Assembly (NCBI GenBank): GCA_013289835.1
Contig: JABCZG010000006.1
Coordinates: 166,798 to 230,797, forward strand
Length of the DNA stretch: 64,000 nucleotides
Direction: 5' to 3'
Origin: Acidobacteriota bacterium
Lineage (GTDB): Bacteria; Acidobacteriota; Terriglobia; Acidiferrales; UBA7541
How positions within the stretch are numbered: the stretch's first letter is position 1; each line of letters begins with the position of its first letter. Below are positions 41,763-49,755 of the stretch, one piece after another. The translations under genes and the position numbers were made by a program. The notes beneath the pieces were generated by a model. It worked only from the letters and a program-made list of their open reading frames with translations. It made no database searches and was not told the DNA's origin.

Positions 41763-42380
41763 TCAATAGGGATGAGATCGGGTCGAACGGTCTTCTTTTA
41801 GTGCTTCTGCTTCCCAGTCCAGAATTCTCTCGAGATCCTCCGCGTTCTTGAGAAGCCCTGGGACCCCGAACGAGGTCGAAAATTGGCGCATTAGCTTGCA
41901 AAACTTTCTAGGATTTCGCACACAGCGCCTACTGGAGAATATCCTCGTTGTCTTAAGGTAGGCACACAGCGCTCGGGCCGCGATCACGCTCGCGCTCTTT
42001 CGGTATTGAACGCTATATGAGAGGTTGAGACAGACCCTACATACGTACGGTCGAACGCTAGTGTCAAGAAAATTATGGTAGGTGAACAGTTTGCGTCGTC
42101 TGGTCTTGCATGCTGGGCACAGATACCAGTAGCGGACGCCCCCAAAGTGGGGTCTCGTCACCTCAAGAACGACCGTTTGGGTGGGGTTCTTTATGCCGGG
42201 AAGCTTCGTCGTCATTACAGCAGTCAGATGTTGGAAGCGCGTGTCGGCCAGCTTCGGCCTCGGGCGCGGGAGGCACGCAACATCTGCCACTAAGCAATCC
42301 TCAACCAATCCCCTACCTGACGATCTCGGCCTGCCTCGCATAGTCGCTGAATTATCTAAATCAATAGGCTGAAGCGTCAA
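41763..42380 (-). CDS. Zinc-ribbon protein typical of mobile elements
   Basis: A protein of up to 205 residues with two CxxC knuckles: YWYLCPACKTRRRKLF and YVCRVCLNLSYSVQY. It is flanked by TVVLEVTRPHFGGVRYW. Hypothetical proteins with this layout (W-F/Y-x-C-P-x-C, C-R-x-C-x-x-L-x-Y) are frequent next to integrases in Acidobacteriota and Proteobacteria. The C-terminal half is basic and helical. Start uncertain: 42380, 42338 (MRGRPR) or a later ATG at 42215. Function unknown. Confidence 0.65.
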   Translation of the reverse strand: MTLQPIDLDNSATMRGRPRSSGRGLVEDCLVADVACLPRPRPKLADTRFQHLTAVMTTKLPGIKNPTQTVVLEVTRPHFGGVRYWYLCPACKTRRRKLFTYHNFLDTSVRPYVCRVCLNLSYSVQYRKSASVIAARALCAYLKTTRIFSSRRCVRNPRKFCKLMRQFSTSFGVPGLLKNAEDLERILDWEAEALKEDRSTRSHPY

Positions 42381-42421
42381 TCGCGTTCTCGTTTCTGAGC
42401 GCGCTCACATCGCTATCATCA

Positions 42422-42688
42422 ATGCTGTTAGGCTCTTGCACGCGGGCCGTGACCGCTTTTGGGGATGTCCGCATCGGCGCGATTGCGTACACTTTCTCCG
42501 TGGTCAAAACGTGGCGTCTACCGCACGTTCCACAAGGTTTCGATAAAGCGCTGGGCCGTTACTGCAATGAGATTTCGATCGTCGCGGGGGAACAGCTTGC
42601 GATGTTCGAAGCCACACTCAAGAATCTGACTCGCGGGGAAGTCCTGCCCTACAAAAAACTCACGGCTTCGCAAGTATCGGATTCTTAG
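42422..42688 (+). CDS. Hypothetical protein, weakly supported
   Basis: An 88-codon frame whose second half (GRYCNEISIVAGEQLAMFEA) has balanced composition. There is no ribosome binding site, no recognised domain, and its 3' end overlaps the better supported minus-strand gene at 42660-42788. It may be spurious. Confidence 0.25.
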   Translation: MLLGSCTRAVTAFGDVRIGAIAYTFSVVKTWRLPHVPQGFDKALGRYCNEISIVAGEQLAMFEATLKNLTRGEVLPYKKLTASQVSDS

Positions 42689-42788
42689 AACCCTTGCGCC
42701 CCTGAGTCTTTATTTTCTTGCGTGGTTCAGGTTTGGCCTTCAGAAGTTTTCCAAGAAGCGAATCAAATTTTCCCTTTTCTACCCTCAT
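42660..42788 (-). CDS. Small basic protein (42 aa)
   Basis: It reads MRVEKGKFDSLLGKLLKAKP, then EPRKKIKTQGRKGSKNPILA and KP. AGGAG lies 5 bp before the ATG. One amphipathic helix is followed by a Lys/Arg-rich tail, the look of small nucleic-acid-binding proteins carried by integrative elements next to toxin-antitoxin genes. Function unknown. Confidence 0.65.
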   Translation of the reverse strand: MRVEKGKFDSLLGKLLKAKPEPRKKIKTQGRKGSKNPILAKP

Positions 42789-42982
42789 TAGCACTCCTCG
42801 CCGTTGACTGCTAAACCCTTGCCTTTATCAAAAAAAGCGAGTAACGTTTTGCTGAGTCGGTTGATTCTACGCTAAGCACTTCGGTGCATAACAACGGTTT
42901 TTCAACCGGCGGGGCAATCTTCGAATTTGGTTATCCCGCCACGCGTGTAAGACCTCCGACCAGATAATGGGCTATAAAAGCG

Positions 42983-43004
42983 AAAAACCCGGCTGTCACC
43001 GGGC
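42983..43004 (-). terminator. Factor-independent terminator, minus strand
   Basis: On the minus strand CCCGG-TGACAG-CCGGG is followed directly by TTTTT and then CGCTTTT. An outer AGCG/CGCT pair can extend the stem. No minus-strand gene lies immediately to the right, so it may insulate against antisense reading from the tRNA region. Confidence 0.6.
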
Positions 43005-43127
43005 TCGCTTTCGAACGTGATTTCTAGTGGAGCAACGTACAACCCCACCTTAAATCACATGTTTCCCATTGTCAAGTTTGTGGTGTGCCTGACGAGATTC
43101 CAACTCTGCGGTTGAGTTGGAACCGAT

Positions 43128-43200
43128 GGGGCCGTAGCTAAGCTGGTAAAGCTTCCGCCTTTGACGCGGAGTACCGTGAGTTCGACCCTCACCGGCCCCA
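43128..43200 (+). tRNA. tRNA with TTG anticodon (Gln), probably element-borne
   Basis: A 73-nt canonical cloverleaf: acceptor GGGGCCG/CGGCCCC, anticodon stem TCCGC/GCGGA with loop CTTTGAC (TTG at 43161-43163), T arm GTGAG-TTCGACC-CTCAC, discriminator A, no encoded CCA. The D stem has an A-A mismatch at its fourth pair. The body does not look like a typical bacterial tRNA-Gln. A 9-bp hairpin (TTCCAACTC/GAGTTGGAA, 43098-43122) lies just upstream. Confidence 0.8.
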
Positions 43201-43212
43201 TCAGGTTTTTGT

Positions 43213-43304
43213 GTAGAACGGTTGGCATGAGGCAAGCCCAGCGAACTTATAATTCGTCAACTCCGCAAGGGTTTTGCAGGTTCGACTCCGGCCGTTCCGC
43301 TCCA
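43213..43304 (+). ncRNA. tRNA-like RNA with long variable arm (anticodon TAT if a tRNA)
   Basis: About 92 nt ending in CCA. The acceptor can pair GTAGAACGG with CCGTTCCGC (one A-C mismatch, one G-U). The D arm is GGC/GCC. The anticodon stem GCGAA/TTCGT encloses CTTATAA. A variable arm AACTC-CGCAA-GGGTT follows, and the T arm is CAGG-TTCGACT-CCGG with one mismatch. That gives about 13 pairs along the acceptor-T branch, as in tRNA-Sec or the 'allo-tRNAs' reported from Acidobacteriota. It could also be a decayed tRNA or an att remnant. Confidence 0.45.
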
Positions 43305-43388
43305 CTTAGATAAGTATCATTTGGGAGTCCTAAGCACAATGCGGACTATAGGAAACAGGCTAAAATCTAATCCTTGACGGATGGTATT

Positions 43389-43742
43389 ATGGGCGGTATC
43401 ATTAGCAAAGAAAAGCTAATTAGGCTTCGCGCTGAAATCGAAGCCTTTAGAGGAACCATACACAATGTCAGGCCGGATGACTTGGTTTCTTTGGCGCGAT
43501 CACTCGGACGAGAAAAGGCAAAAAGAGGCAAGCACCCCACCTATGTCAGTACGCTGGTAGCGAGAAATCCCATAAGTATACCGGGGCATCCCACGATAAA
43601 ACCGCGCACAGCGGCGAGCATATTGGACGAATTAGAAGCCGACATTAATGCCCTTTGGGACCTACTCGATGAACAGGAGCGGAAAAATGACAACAAAAAA
43701 CTACCTGCGCGAGCCGTATTCAAGGGTACTAATCCCCGATGA
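43389..43742 (+). CDS. hicA: HicA-like toxin (extended)
   Basis: A 117-residue protein with the HicA core near its middle: LVSLARSLGREKAKRGKHPTYVS, then ISIPGHPTIKPRTAASILDELEADI, i.e. the conserved His of the double-stranded-RNA-binding-like fold (GKHPTY) and the IPGHP stretch. N-terminal ~30 residues are extra relative to classical HicA. An in-frame TTG at 43374 is an alternative start. The overlap of 56 bp with the next gene shows coupling to HicB. Confidence 0.75.
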   Translation: MGGIISKEKLIRLRAEIEAFRGTIHNVRPDDLVSLARSLGREKAKRGKHPTYVSTLVARNPISIPGHPTIKPRTAASILDELEADINALWDLLDEQERKNDNKKLPARAVFKGTNPR

Positions 43743-44229
43743 AAGCGGTGGTTACTCTGCCGAAATTCTGGAGTTTCCTGGCTGCTTTGCCGATGGCGAT
43801 ACTGTTGAAAAAGCCTACAAAGAATTAGAAGGTGCAGCAAAATCATGGATTCAAGCACGCCTCTCTCAGGGGCAGGAAATTCCTAAGCCCTTTGACAATT
43901 TGGGATATAGCGGAACTATTTCGCTTCGACTACCAAGAACTATTCATAAACGAGCGGCAATAATGGCTGAGCGTGATCGAACTAGTCTCAATTCTTTCTT
44001 GACGACAGCGATCGCTTCGAGAGTTGGCGCGGAAGATTTCTACAAAAAAATGGCAGAACGTCTGGAACAGCGTTTCATGCAATTTACTTACTTTGCCCAC
44101 GTCTATGCCAATTTCATTGCACAGCAGACTGAAGCCAAAAGAATGATTCGTCCCTTGCGACACTTTCAGAGTGTAGCCAGCACTAGCGCCAGCAGTCCAA
44201 ATCCTATGCTGACATATACGGAGAGATAA
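43687..44229 (+). CDS. hicB: HicB antitoxin with DNA-binding domain
   Basis: A 180-residue protein. Its N-terminal HicB domain (YSRVLIPDESGGYSAEILEF, PGCFADGDTVEKAYKELEGA) is followed by an Arc/CopG-like ribbon-helix-helix (GTISLRLPRTIHKRAAIMAE, RDRTSLNSFLTTAIAS) and a C-terminal helical tail of about 60 residues. AGGAGCGG lies just before the ATG at 43687. The RHH part should repress the module's promoter. Base composition is lower in GC than the core genome. Confidence 0.85.
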   Translation: MTTKNYLREPYSRVLIPDESGGYSAEILEFPGCFADGDTVEKAYKELEGAAKSWIQARLSQGQEIPKPFDNLGYSGTISLRLPRTIHKRAAIMAERDRTSLNSFLTTAIASRVGAEDFYKKMAERLEQRFMQFTYFAHVYANFIAQQTEAKRMIRPLRHFQSVASTSASSPNPMLTYTER

Positions 44230-44233
44230 GCAC

Positions 44234-44497
44234 ATGCCAGAGCCATCACAGTTTATGTTTTCTTACAGGGAAATCGCCGAAATTCTTGTGAAAAAACAAG
44301 GATTAAGTGAGGGTATTTGGTCGCTGTCCGTTAATTTTGGGATGCAGGCCACAAATATTGGAGCCAACGAATCGGATTTGAAACCTTCTGCCGTCGTTGC
44401 GATTCTGAGCATTGGTCTCCAAAAGGTAGATAAAGAAACCAACCTCACCGTAGATGCTTCCAAGGTGAACCCTAAATCAAAGTCTAGGGCACACTGA
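44234..44497 (+). CDS. Conserved-looking hypothetical protein after hicAB
   Basis: An 87-residue soluble protein starting 5 bp after hicB: FMFSYREIAEILVKKQGLSE, GIWSLSVNFGMQATNIG, SAVVAILSIGLQKVD. It looks like a compact alpha/beta fold of the kind found next to HicAB in Acidobacteriota contigs. No catalytic motif visible. Probably the third gene of the hicAB transcript. Confidence 0.6.
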   Translation: MPEPSQFMFSYREIAEILVKKQGLSEGIWSLSVNFGMQATNIGANESDLKPSAVVAILSIGLQKVDKETNLTVDASKVNPKSKSRAH

Positions 44498-44621
44498 TCC
44501 GGTTGCCCTGTCACGGCATTTTGTACGTTACTGCGTTACGGCCCTTGCCTAGCGCGGCGCGTTACTGTGTTACAGCTCCGCCTTGGGCCGACGATGAGGC
44601 GTTTTTGGATGACCGATGTCA

Positions 44622-45143
44622 TCACGGAGGGCTTCCGCCCGCCTCACGGACCCAAGCGCGCGTTTTTTCCAACAACTCTTCCCTCTCGAACGGCCAAACA
44701 AGGATGTCGAACGGCCATCCTCTTGCGCGAAATACCTCCAGGTCTGACGGCTCCGCCTCGCTCGTCATCACGACCTTAGTCCGGGGGGCAGACGTCATGA
44801 GTTTCTCGCCGAGCTTGAAGCCATCCATCCGCGGCATGATCTCACCCAGCAATGCCAAGTGAGGCTGAAATTGTCGGGCGATCTCGATTGCCTCAATGGA
44901 ATTGAGGGTAGACCGAACCTCATATCCGGCCTCACAGAGGATTTTTTCGAACACTTCCACAAGGGGTTCCTGGTCGTCGCAAATTAGTACGCGCGCCCCC
45001 TCAGGAAGTGGCGCCACGCGCTCCGGTCCGAGACCTGACAGTTCCTGCAGCCCTCTACGCACCAGTCGAGACCCAGTTTTTGTCAGCTCGTCACGGACGC
45101 TCGGCACTAGCGCACTGAGTTTTTTATCCGGGTCGTTGGTCAA
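44622..45143 (-). CDS. Degenerate response-regulator receiver protein
   Basis: A 173-residue protein with an N-terminal ~45-residue helix and a CheY-like receiver (ARVLICDDQEPLVEVFEKIL, HLALLGEIMPRMDGFKLGEK, KVVMTSEAEPSDLEVF). The acidic DD pair is intact, but the phospho-accepting Asp of LLD is Gly (LLGEIMP). The conserved Lys of the KPF motif is Trp (VWPF). It cannot be phosphorylated in the usual way, so it is a pseudo-receiver. TTG start overlaps the stop of the J-domain gene (TTGA): the two form one translationally coupled unit. Confidence 0.75.
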   Translation of the reverse strand: MTNDPDKKLSALVPSVRDELTKTGSRLVRRGLQELSGLGPERVAPLPEGARVLICDDQEPLVEVFEKILCEAGYEVRSTLNSIEAIEIARQFQPHLALLGEIMPRMDGFKLGEKLMTSAPRTKVVMTSEAEPSDLEVFRARGWPFDILVWPFEREELLEKTRAWVREAGGSPP

Positions 45144-45919
45144 GAGGTCCGCTCCTTTGACAGGCTGCTCAGTTCTCGTCGCGCTTCTTCGACTCGTCGG
45201 CCGACCGTACTGGCCATCTCCGCCAGAACTTCACGCCCCTGTTTGGTGCCCTCGTCAACGCGATTCTTCAAGTCCATCAGCTCCGATTGCATGAAGCGGT
45301 TCAGTTCTTCATCGATTTCAGTGAGCCGTCGCTTCACCTGTGAAATCTTGCGAATGACCCGCACGAGGTCGGCCCCGATGCCGTCGCCGGCAACCGTGTC
45401 GGGACTACTGTCGTACTCCTCCAGGATCGATTTCAATCGGGCCTCATCGCCGTCCTCATAGGCACGGTTCGCCTGAGCCATGAATTGTTGACGGCGAGCT
45501 CTGTCCGCCTCGTCAATGGCGAGGTCAGGATGAATCCGTCTGGCGACCTCGCGGTATAAGTCCTTTAGTTCCGGGGAGGGTCCTATGCGCTTTGCGACAT
45601 GGAGAGCTGCCTCGCCGACCGCAGAGCGGGACTCGGCCGCCTTTTGGCGAGCTACTCGGGCAGTTGCTTGAGCGTCCACATTGGAAGGACTTCGGCTGGC
45701 GATCAACTCAGCGATCCGGGCTTGAATCTCATCTAGTTCTGCGTAGAGCGCTCCGACCGTCTTCAAGTAAAGCTGTTCGAAGGCTGCCAATTCTGAGCGC
45801 AGCCCAGCCAGTTGAAGCTCTTTTTCTACGAGCTCCCTTTCCAAGTCATCGAGTTCTGAGCACTTCAGGCGAAGTTCATCCTCTTCGGGTCGAAGGCGAA
45901 GATGGATCCTGCTACTCAA
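45140..45919 (-). CDS. Coiled-coil protein with central J-domain-like segment
   Basis: The 259-residue protein has an N-terminal coiled coil (about 10-75). A J-domain-like module follows at about 115-170: LKDLYREVARRIHPDLAIDE with the HPD tripeptide, then RRQQFMAQANRAYEDGDEAR. A second coiled coil fills 175-259. J domains recruit DnaK; HPD is the essential contact. A TTG at 45919 is the only start before the conserved part, since an in-frame stop precedes it closely. Coupled to the pseudo-receiver. No such pair is known to me; function unknown. Confidence 0.7.
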   Translation of the reverse strand: MSSRIHLRLRPEEDELRLKCSELDDLERELVEKELQLAGLRSELAAFEQLYLKTVGALYAELDEIQARIAELIASRSPSNVDAQATARVARQKAAESRSAVGEAALHVAKRIGPSPELKDLYREVARRIHPDLAIDEADRARRQQFMAQANRAYEDGDEARLKSILEEYDSSPDTVAGDGIGADLVRVIRKISQVKRRLTEIDEELNRFMQSELMDLKNRVDEGTKQGREVLAEMASTVGRRVEEARRELSSLSKERTS

Positions 45920-46100
45920 TTGTTCACAGCCTCGGTTCTGAAGGCGTCGAATTGCCTACCACGTTTGCTGCGATGGGGAATCACAACCTCAGTACCTCAG
46001 TATGTAGAGCTGCATTCCGGCGCTTGCGCTGGACAGCGCGCGGATTCTATCACACTCATCGTGTGTAGACTCATAGTGGTCAAGTTCCGATGATTGCCGC

Positions 46101-46322
46101 GTGCCGAATCCCGACCCGCGCATCCTCTTCGGTAAACGAGTCCGCAAATTGAGGCTCGCCCGGCGCTTGTCCCAGGAGAAATTGGCGGAACTGGCCGACT
46201 TGCACCGCAACTACGTGGGAGGCGTCGAGCGCGGGGAGCGAAACGTCAGCCTGATTAACATCGTGAAGCTCGCCCACGGCCTCAATGTCAGACCTACCAA
46301 GCTAATCGAACCGATTCGTTGA
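46101..46322 (+). CDS. Small XRE-family helix-turn-helix regulator
   Basis: A 73-residue DNA-binding protein: RVRKLRLARRLSQEKLAELA, DLHRNYVGGVERGERNVSLI, NIVKLAHGLNVRPTKLI. It is the Cro/CI-type helix-turn-helix alone, like many restriction-modification controllers and element regulators. GTG start at 46101. Divergent from the J-domain gene, so it may control that promoter. Confidence 0.85.
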   Translation: MPNPDPRILFGKRVRKLRLARRLSQEKLAELADLHRNYVGGVERGERNVSLINIVKLAHGLNVRPTKLIEPIR

Positions 46323-46327
46323 GCCGC

Positions 46328-46355
46328 GCGGGTTCAATTCCCATCGCCTGCTCCA
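46328..46355 (+). repeat. tRNA 3'-end-like fragment, possible old attachment site
   Basis: GCGGGTTCAATTCCCATCGC followed by CTGCTCCA looks like a T arm, acceptor strand and CCA with no tRNA body upstream. Such fragments mark attR-type borders of tRNA-integrated elements. The donor tRNA is not in the window and it does not match the tRNA-Val. Confidence 0.45.
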
Positions 46356-46519
46356 TAACTTCCGATGATTCAGTTGACCTTGCCCGGCTAAAGCGTCTTC
46401 ATAGAGCTGAAACGCAAGGCATTCCGATGAGCACCACTAATCGGCCCTAATCTAAGGGGTGAGCCTGAGACCCCTATTATCTTGCGTGGTACGTCATTGT
46501 GTTGTAGCTTCACATCGCT

Positions 46520-47389
46520 ATGGATGAAAAGAAACCCGAACCTCGGGGCTTTCTCTGTGTTTTGGTTTCCGCGTTTGCGCTTATGTGCGGATGGTCTTTG
46601 TCAAAATTGCATGCCCCAACTCAGGATTCCAGCGGTTCACATCATCCACAAGATAGCGCCCATGATGCAGCTACTCCCGTTCATGTGATCGTGGATGCTT
46701 TTCCACCAACTCCAACCCCAAATAAAGAACGTGAATCCAGAGAGGAACGCCAAGAAGGACGCGATAAGAAACGGTTTCGTTTAGAAAAAATCGGGGCCGC
46801 TGTGCTTTTCATCTATACCTTAGTCACTGGTTTCATGTGGTGGGCTACCAAGAAATCCGCCGATGCCGCCGAACGGGCTGCCAATTGGACGCAGCGACAA
46901 ACCCAATATCTTTTCGACCAACAAAGCCCTTTTGTGTGGGTAAAAATGCTCGATAGTATCCATGTCGAAGTTGGTAAGCCCATAACAGCTACAGTTGAAG
47001 TGTTCAATTACGGGCACTCTCCAGTCACAGTACGCGCATACGGATATGTCGAAGCGGGGCCAATGGTTATAGAAAAACTGAGAGATCATCCCCTTGGAAA
47101 TGTGCCGGAAAGCAAAGGAATCCGAATAATCTTGCTCGCTCCCGGTGAAGGCACCAAAGACTTTCCTATCGAGACGATGGGGAAAGCTCTGACTAAGGAT
47201 GACCTGCGGTTGATATCGAACGGGGCCATAGATGTGGTCATCTACGGGCACATTGATTACACGAACCAACGTAATCCTGGACTCCGAGTTTCAAAATATA
47301 TGTCCAGCTTCTGCTTTTACCGATTGAAAGATGGCGCTGTATCCGTATGCCCAAATTATGAGCACGCCTACACAAATTGGGCACCATAG
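46520..47389 (+). CDS. Hypothetical membrane-anchored protein
   Basis: A 289-residue protein with a possible N-terminal hydrophobic segment (GFLCVLVSAFALMCGWSL), a Pro/charged linker with KERESREERQEGRDKKR, a clear transmembrane helix (IGAAVLFIYTLVTGFMWWAT) and a 160-residue C-terminal beta-rich domain (VEVGKPITATVEVFNYGHSP...VTVRAYGYVEAGPMVIEKL). The latter looks like an immunoglobulin-like fold with the N-Y-G-x-x-P-A/V pattern seen in bacterial hypothetical proteins. Not recognised otherwise. Confidence 0.6.
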   Translation: MDEKKPEPRGFLCVLVSAFALMCGWSLSKLHAPTQDSSGSHHPQDSAHDAATPVHVIVDAFPPTPTPNKERESREERQEGRDKKRFRLEKIGAAVLFIYTLVTGFMWWATKKSADAAERAANWTQRQTQYLFDQQSPFVWVKMLDSIHVEVGKPITATVEVFNYGHSPVTVRAYGYVEAGPMVIEKLRDHPLGNVPESKGIRIILLAPGEGTKDFPIETMGKALTKDDLRLISNGAIDVVIYGHIDYTNQRNPGLRVSKYMSSFCFYRLKDGAVSVCPNYEHAYTNWAP

Positions 47390-47426
47390 CGTCGCAGCCT
47401 TCTCGCTGCTGACCGGAGGTTACCGT

Positions 47427-47864
47427 ATGGAACTTTCTGAATTTACATCGAAGAATCTGAAATGGGTTGGTAGTCTCGTGTCCGCGCTATTGATCGCTGT
47501 TATTCTGTTGGGCGTTCTGATCCATCTTCGGGATTCATTGGCGTGGTTATCCACCGCTCTCGGGCTGACGGCTGGATGGGCAGCCGGATTACTACTCGCT
47601 CCTTACGAAAGCGAACAGGAACGATTTAGAGAGTACGCAAAGCTCATTTCGGTCTTCATGACGGGATACCTCGTATCCAAGGTAGATCGTCTCATTGAGT
47701 TATGGTTTGACCCCGAGCACGGACCAATCTTGCTGCGTCCAATGGTTGCTCATCGCATGCTGCTTTGCATCACCAGCTTTCTGTTGGCCGCAGTGTGGAC
47801 CTACGTTGCCAGAAAGTATTTCAGTTTTGGTCCAGGCTCCGAACAACCGTCGAAAGCAAAATGA
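47427..47864 (+). CDS. Hypothetical three- to four-helix membrane protein
   Basis: A 145-residue protein, ATG preceded by GGAGGT. Hydrophobic segments: WVGSLVSALLIAVILLGVLI, WLSTALGLTAGWAAGLLLAP, LISVFMTGYLVSK and MLLCITSFLLAAVWTYVA. No motif recognised. It starts 37 bp after the preceding membrane protein and is probably in the same transcript. Confidence 0.65.
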   Translation: MELSEFTSKNLKWVGSLVSALLIAVILLGVLIHLRDSLAWLSTALGLTAGWAAGLLLAPYESEQERFREYAKLISVFMTGYLVSKVDRLIELWFDPEHGPILLRPMVAHRMLLCITSFLLAAVWTYVARKYFSFGPGSEQPSKAK

Positions 47865-48080
47865 GGTCCTTCATGACCGGCGGATCGCCAGGCATAGAAG
47901 AATAAGCGCGCTGCTTCCGGTGGACATCGATTTCGCATCTATCAACAGTCTGGGCAGCTAACCACAACATCACTTGGCTAGCCCAGCTAAATCCTATACA
48001 GTTGGTCCGGTCCAATCTCGTCGAAACATACCAAGTACATAGACGGCAAAGTTCTCCGCCTGTGAAAGAGAGCGCCTGTC

Positions 48081-49421
48081 TTGCCTACCAACCTTAAGTC
48101 GCCAATTAACTTTTCAAATCCACCAAGGTCCCGCGCGATTGGATATAAGTCTCGTCATGTCGCCAGGCTCAGCAACATCCCCCTTTTGGGCCGCAGCGCG
48201 TTGCTGGCGCGTTTTCAACAGGCGGCCTCGGAGACGCCGCCTGACGCCCGATTCCCAAAACTGCTCGCCTTTCTGCAGTTCTGGAAATGGGTGTTCCCCT
48301 ACCTTCACGATTTCATTCACAAAGTTATTCCGTACCAGACTTACCCCAGTGGCAAGACTGGGATATTTGGCATTGACGCTCCGCCACAGGACGGCACGTT
48401 GCGGATCGCGGTCGCCGCAGACTGGGGTACGGGTACGCTTGAGTCAGAGACGGTAGCGAAGAACATGCTGGCCTGCTCCCCACATTACACGGTGCATCTC
48501 GGTGATGTGTACTACATGGGAGAAATTCCCGAAATTGATGAGAACTGTCTCGGAATGCCGAGAAATAGTTACACCGGAGTGCAGTGGCCAACGGGCTCAT
48601 TGGGAAGTTTTGCCTTAATGGGGAATCACGAGATGTATTCGGGAGGACAGGGCTATTTCAAGACTTTCCTAATCACGCTGGGGCTCTTGAATCCCGGCAC
48701 GACGGTAAAGGACCCGCAAAGTGCAAGTTACTTTTGTCTTGAAGCGGCGCACTGGCTGGTGCTGGGACTGGATACCGGCTACCACTCCGGTGGAGTGCCT
48801 GCCTTCACGAGCATACCCGGCTTGAATAGCATTCCGTTCTTGAACGTCGATGCGAGATTCGATGACAAAATGCTGGCTTGGCTCAAGCAGACGATTGACA
48901 CGCTGCTGCCACCGGGCAGCCCGAAGAAGCCCATTTTGTTGCTTACTCATCATCAGCCGATAAGTTCGTTTGAACACGAGTTCAAGAAACCAGCTGAACA
49001 GCTTGCTCAATTGGGATTCTTGAATGGGCAAGAATTTGTATGGCTCTATGGCCATGAACATCGCCTGACGGTTTACAATCCGCAAGTCATTGCGAATTCT
49101 TTGAGGGTCTATCCACGGTGCATCGGGCACGGCGGAATGCCGGTTGAACTTACTACGCTGAGTCAGCCGGACTCCCGCATTCTCTACTATGACCCGAGAA
49201 AGCATCCGATAGACGACCAGGACGCTGATACTTTTGTTGGATATAACGGCCACATTGAGCTGCTCTTTGCCGGCACCCAGTTGAAGATCGAATACCACGA
49301 CATAGTGAGCAACGACATTCTCCTGACGGAAACCTTTACACCAAATGGAACTGGTGCTCTTCAATTCTCACATTCGGTGCCGCCAAGCAGTAAGTTACTC
49401 TCTGGACTGCAAACAAGTTGA
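48081..49421 (+). CDS. Calcineurin-like metallophosphatase
   Basis: The 446-residue protein shows the metal-binding motifs in order: ADWGTGT, HLGDVYYMG, LMGNHEMYSGG, LLLTHHQP and YGHEHRL. The fold hydrolyses phosphoesters with two metal ions. The first ~85 residues precede the catalytic domain and are unrecognised; a ~90-residue beta-rich tail follows. No signal peptide, so it is cytoplasmic. TTG start at 48081 is uncertain. It sits between element genes, so it may be cargo; substrate unknown. Confidence 0.8.
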   Translation: MPTNLKSPINFSNPPRSRAIGYKSRHVARLSNIPLLGRSALLARFQQAASETPPDARFPKLLAFLQFWKWVFPYLHDFIHKVIPYQTYPSGKTGIFGIDAPPQDGTLRIAVAADWGTGTLESETVAKNMLACSPHYTVHLGDVYYMGEIPEIDENCLGMPRNSYTGVQWPTGSLGSFALMGNHEMYSGGQGYFKTFLITLGLLNPGTTVKDPQSASYFCLEAAHWLVLGLDTGYHSGGVPAFTSIPGLNSIPFLNVDARFDDKMLAWLKQTIDTLLPPGSPKKPILLLTHHQPISSFEHEFKKPAEQLAQLGFLNGQEFVWLYGHEHRLTVYNPQVIANSLRVYPRCIGHGGMPVELTTLSQPDSRILYYDPRKHPIDDQDADTFVGYNGHIELLFAGTQLKIEYHDIVSNDILLTETFTPNGTGALQFSHSVPPSSKLLSGLQTS

Positions 49422-49560
49422 TTTGTGCAGAGCTGTTTGCCGCCAAGCGTAGGGTGACCGTTGGTAATCGTTCACTCATCGCTTGTTATGCTCGCAGAAA
49501 CAGGAAACTCTTAGGTGCAAATAACGAGATCGCGCCAAAAGAATAATCTCCGGAAGGCTC

Positions 49561-49755
49561 GTGGTGGACAACGAAACAAAATGCCCGGTCACTGGGAAGC
49601 GGAAGTATGAAAGCGAAAGCGACGCTCTGGCGACGGCCTCACACCAGATCGCAACCACCAGCGCGCCAAAAGAACTTAGTGCCTATCTGTGCTCCTGGTG
49701 TGCCGCTTGGCATCTCACGAAAAATGAAGGAAGAGCCAGGAAGGATCGTAGATAG
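49561..49755 (+). CDS. Small zinc-knuckle-like protein of mobile elements
   Basis: A 64-residue protein starting with GTG. It reads ETKCPVTGKRKYESESDALA near the start and AYLCSWCAAWHLTKN near the end. The YxCxxCxxWHLTK ending is common to small proteins carried by phages and integrative elements, probably zinc-binding. Function unknown. Confidence 0.6.
   Translation: MVDNETKCPVTGKRKYESESDALATASHQIATTSAPKELSAYLCSWCAAWHLTKNEGRARKDRR

Noticed and set aside
42422..42688. Plus-strand frame as a firm gene
   Set aside because: Kept only at low confidence, because it overlaps a minus-strand gene with a good ribosome binding site.
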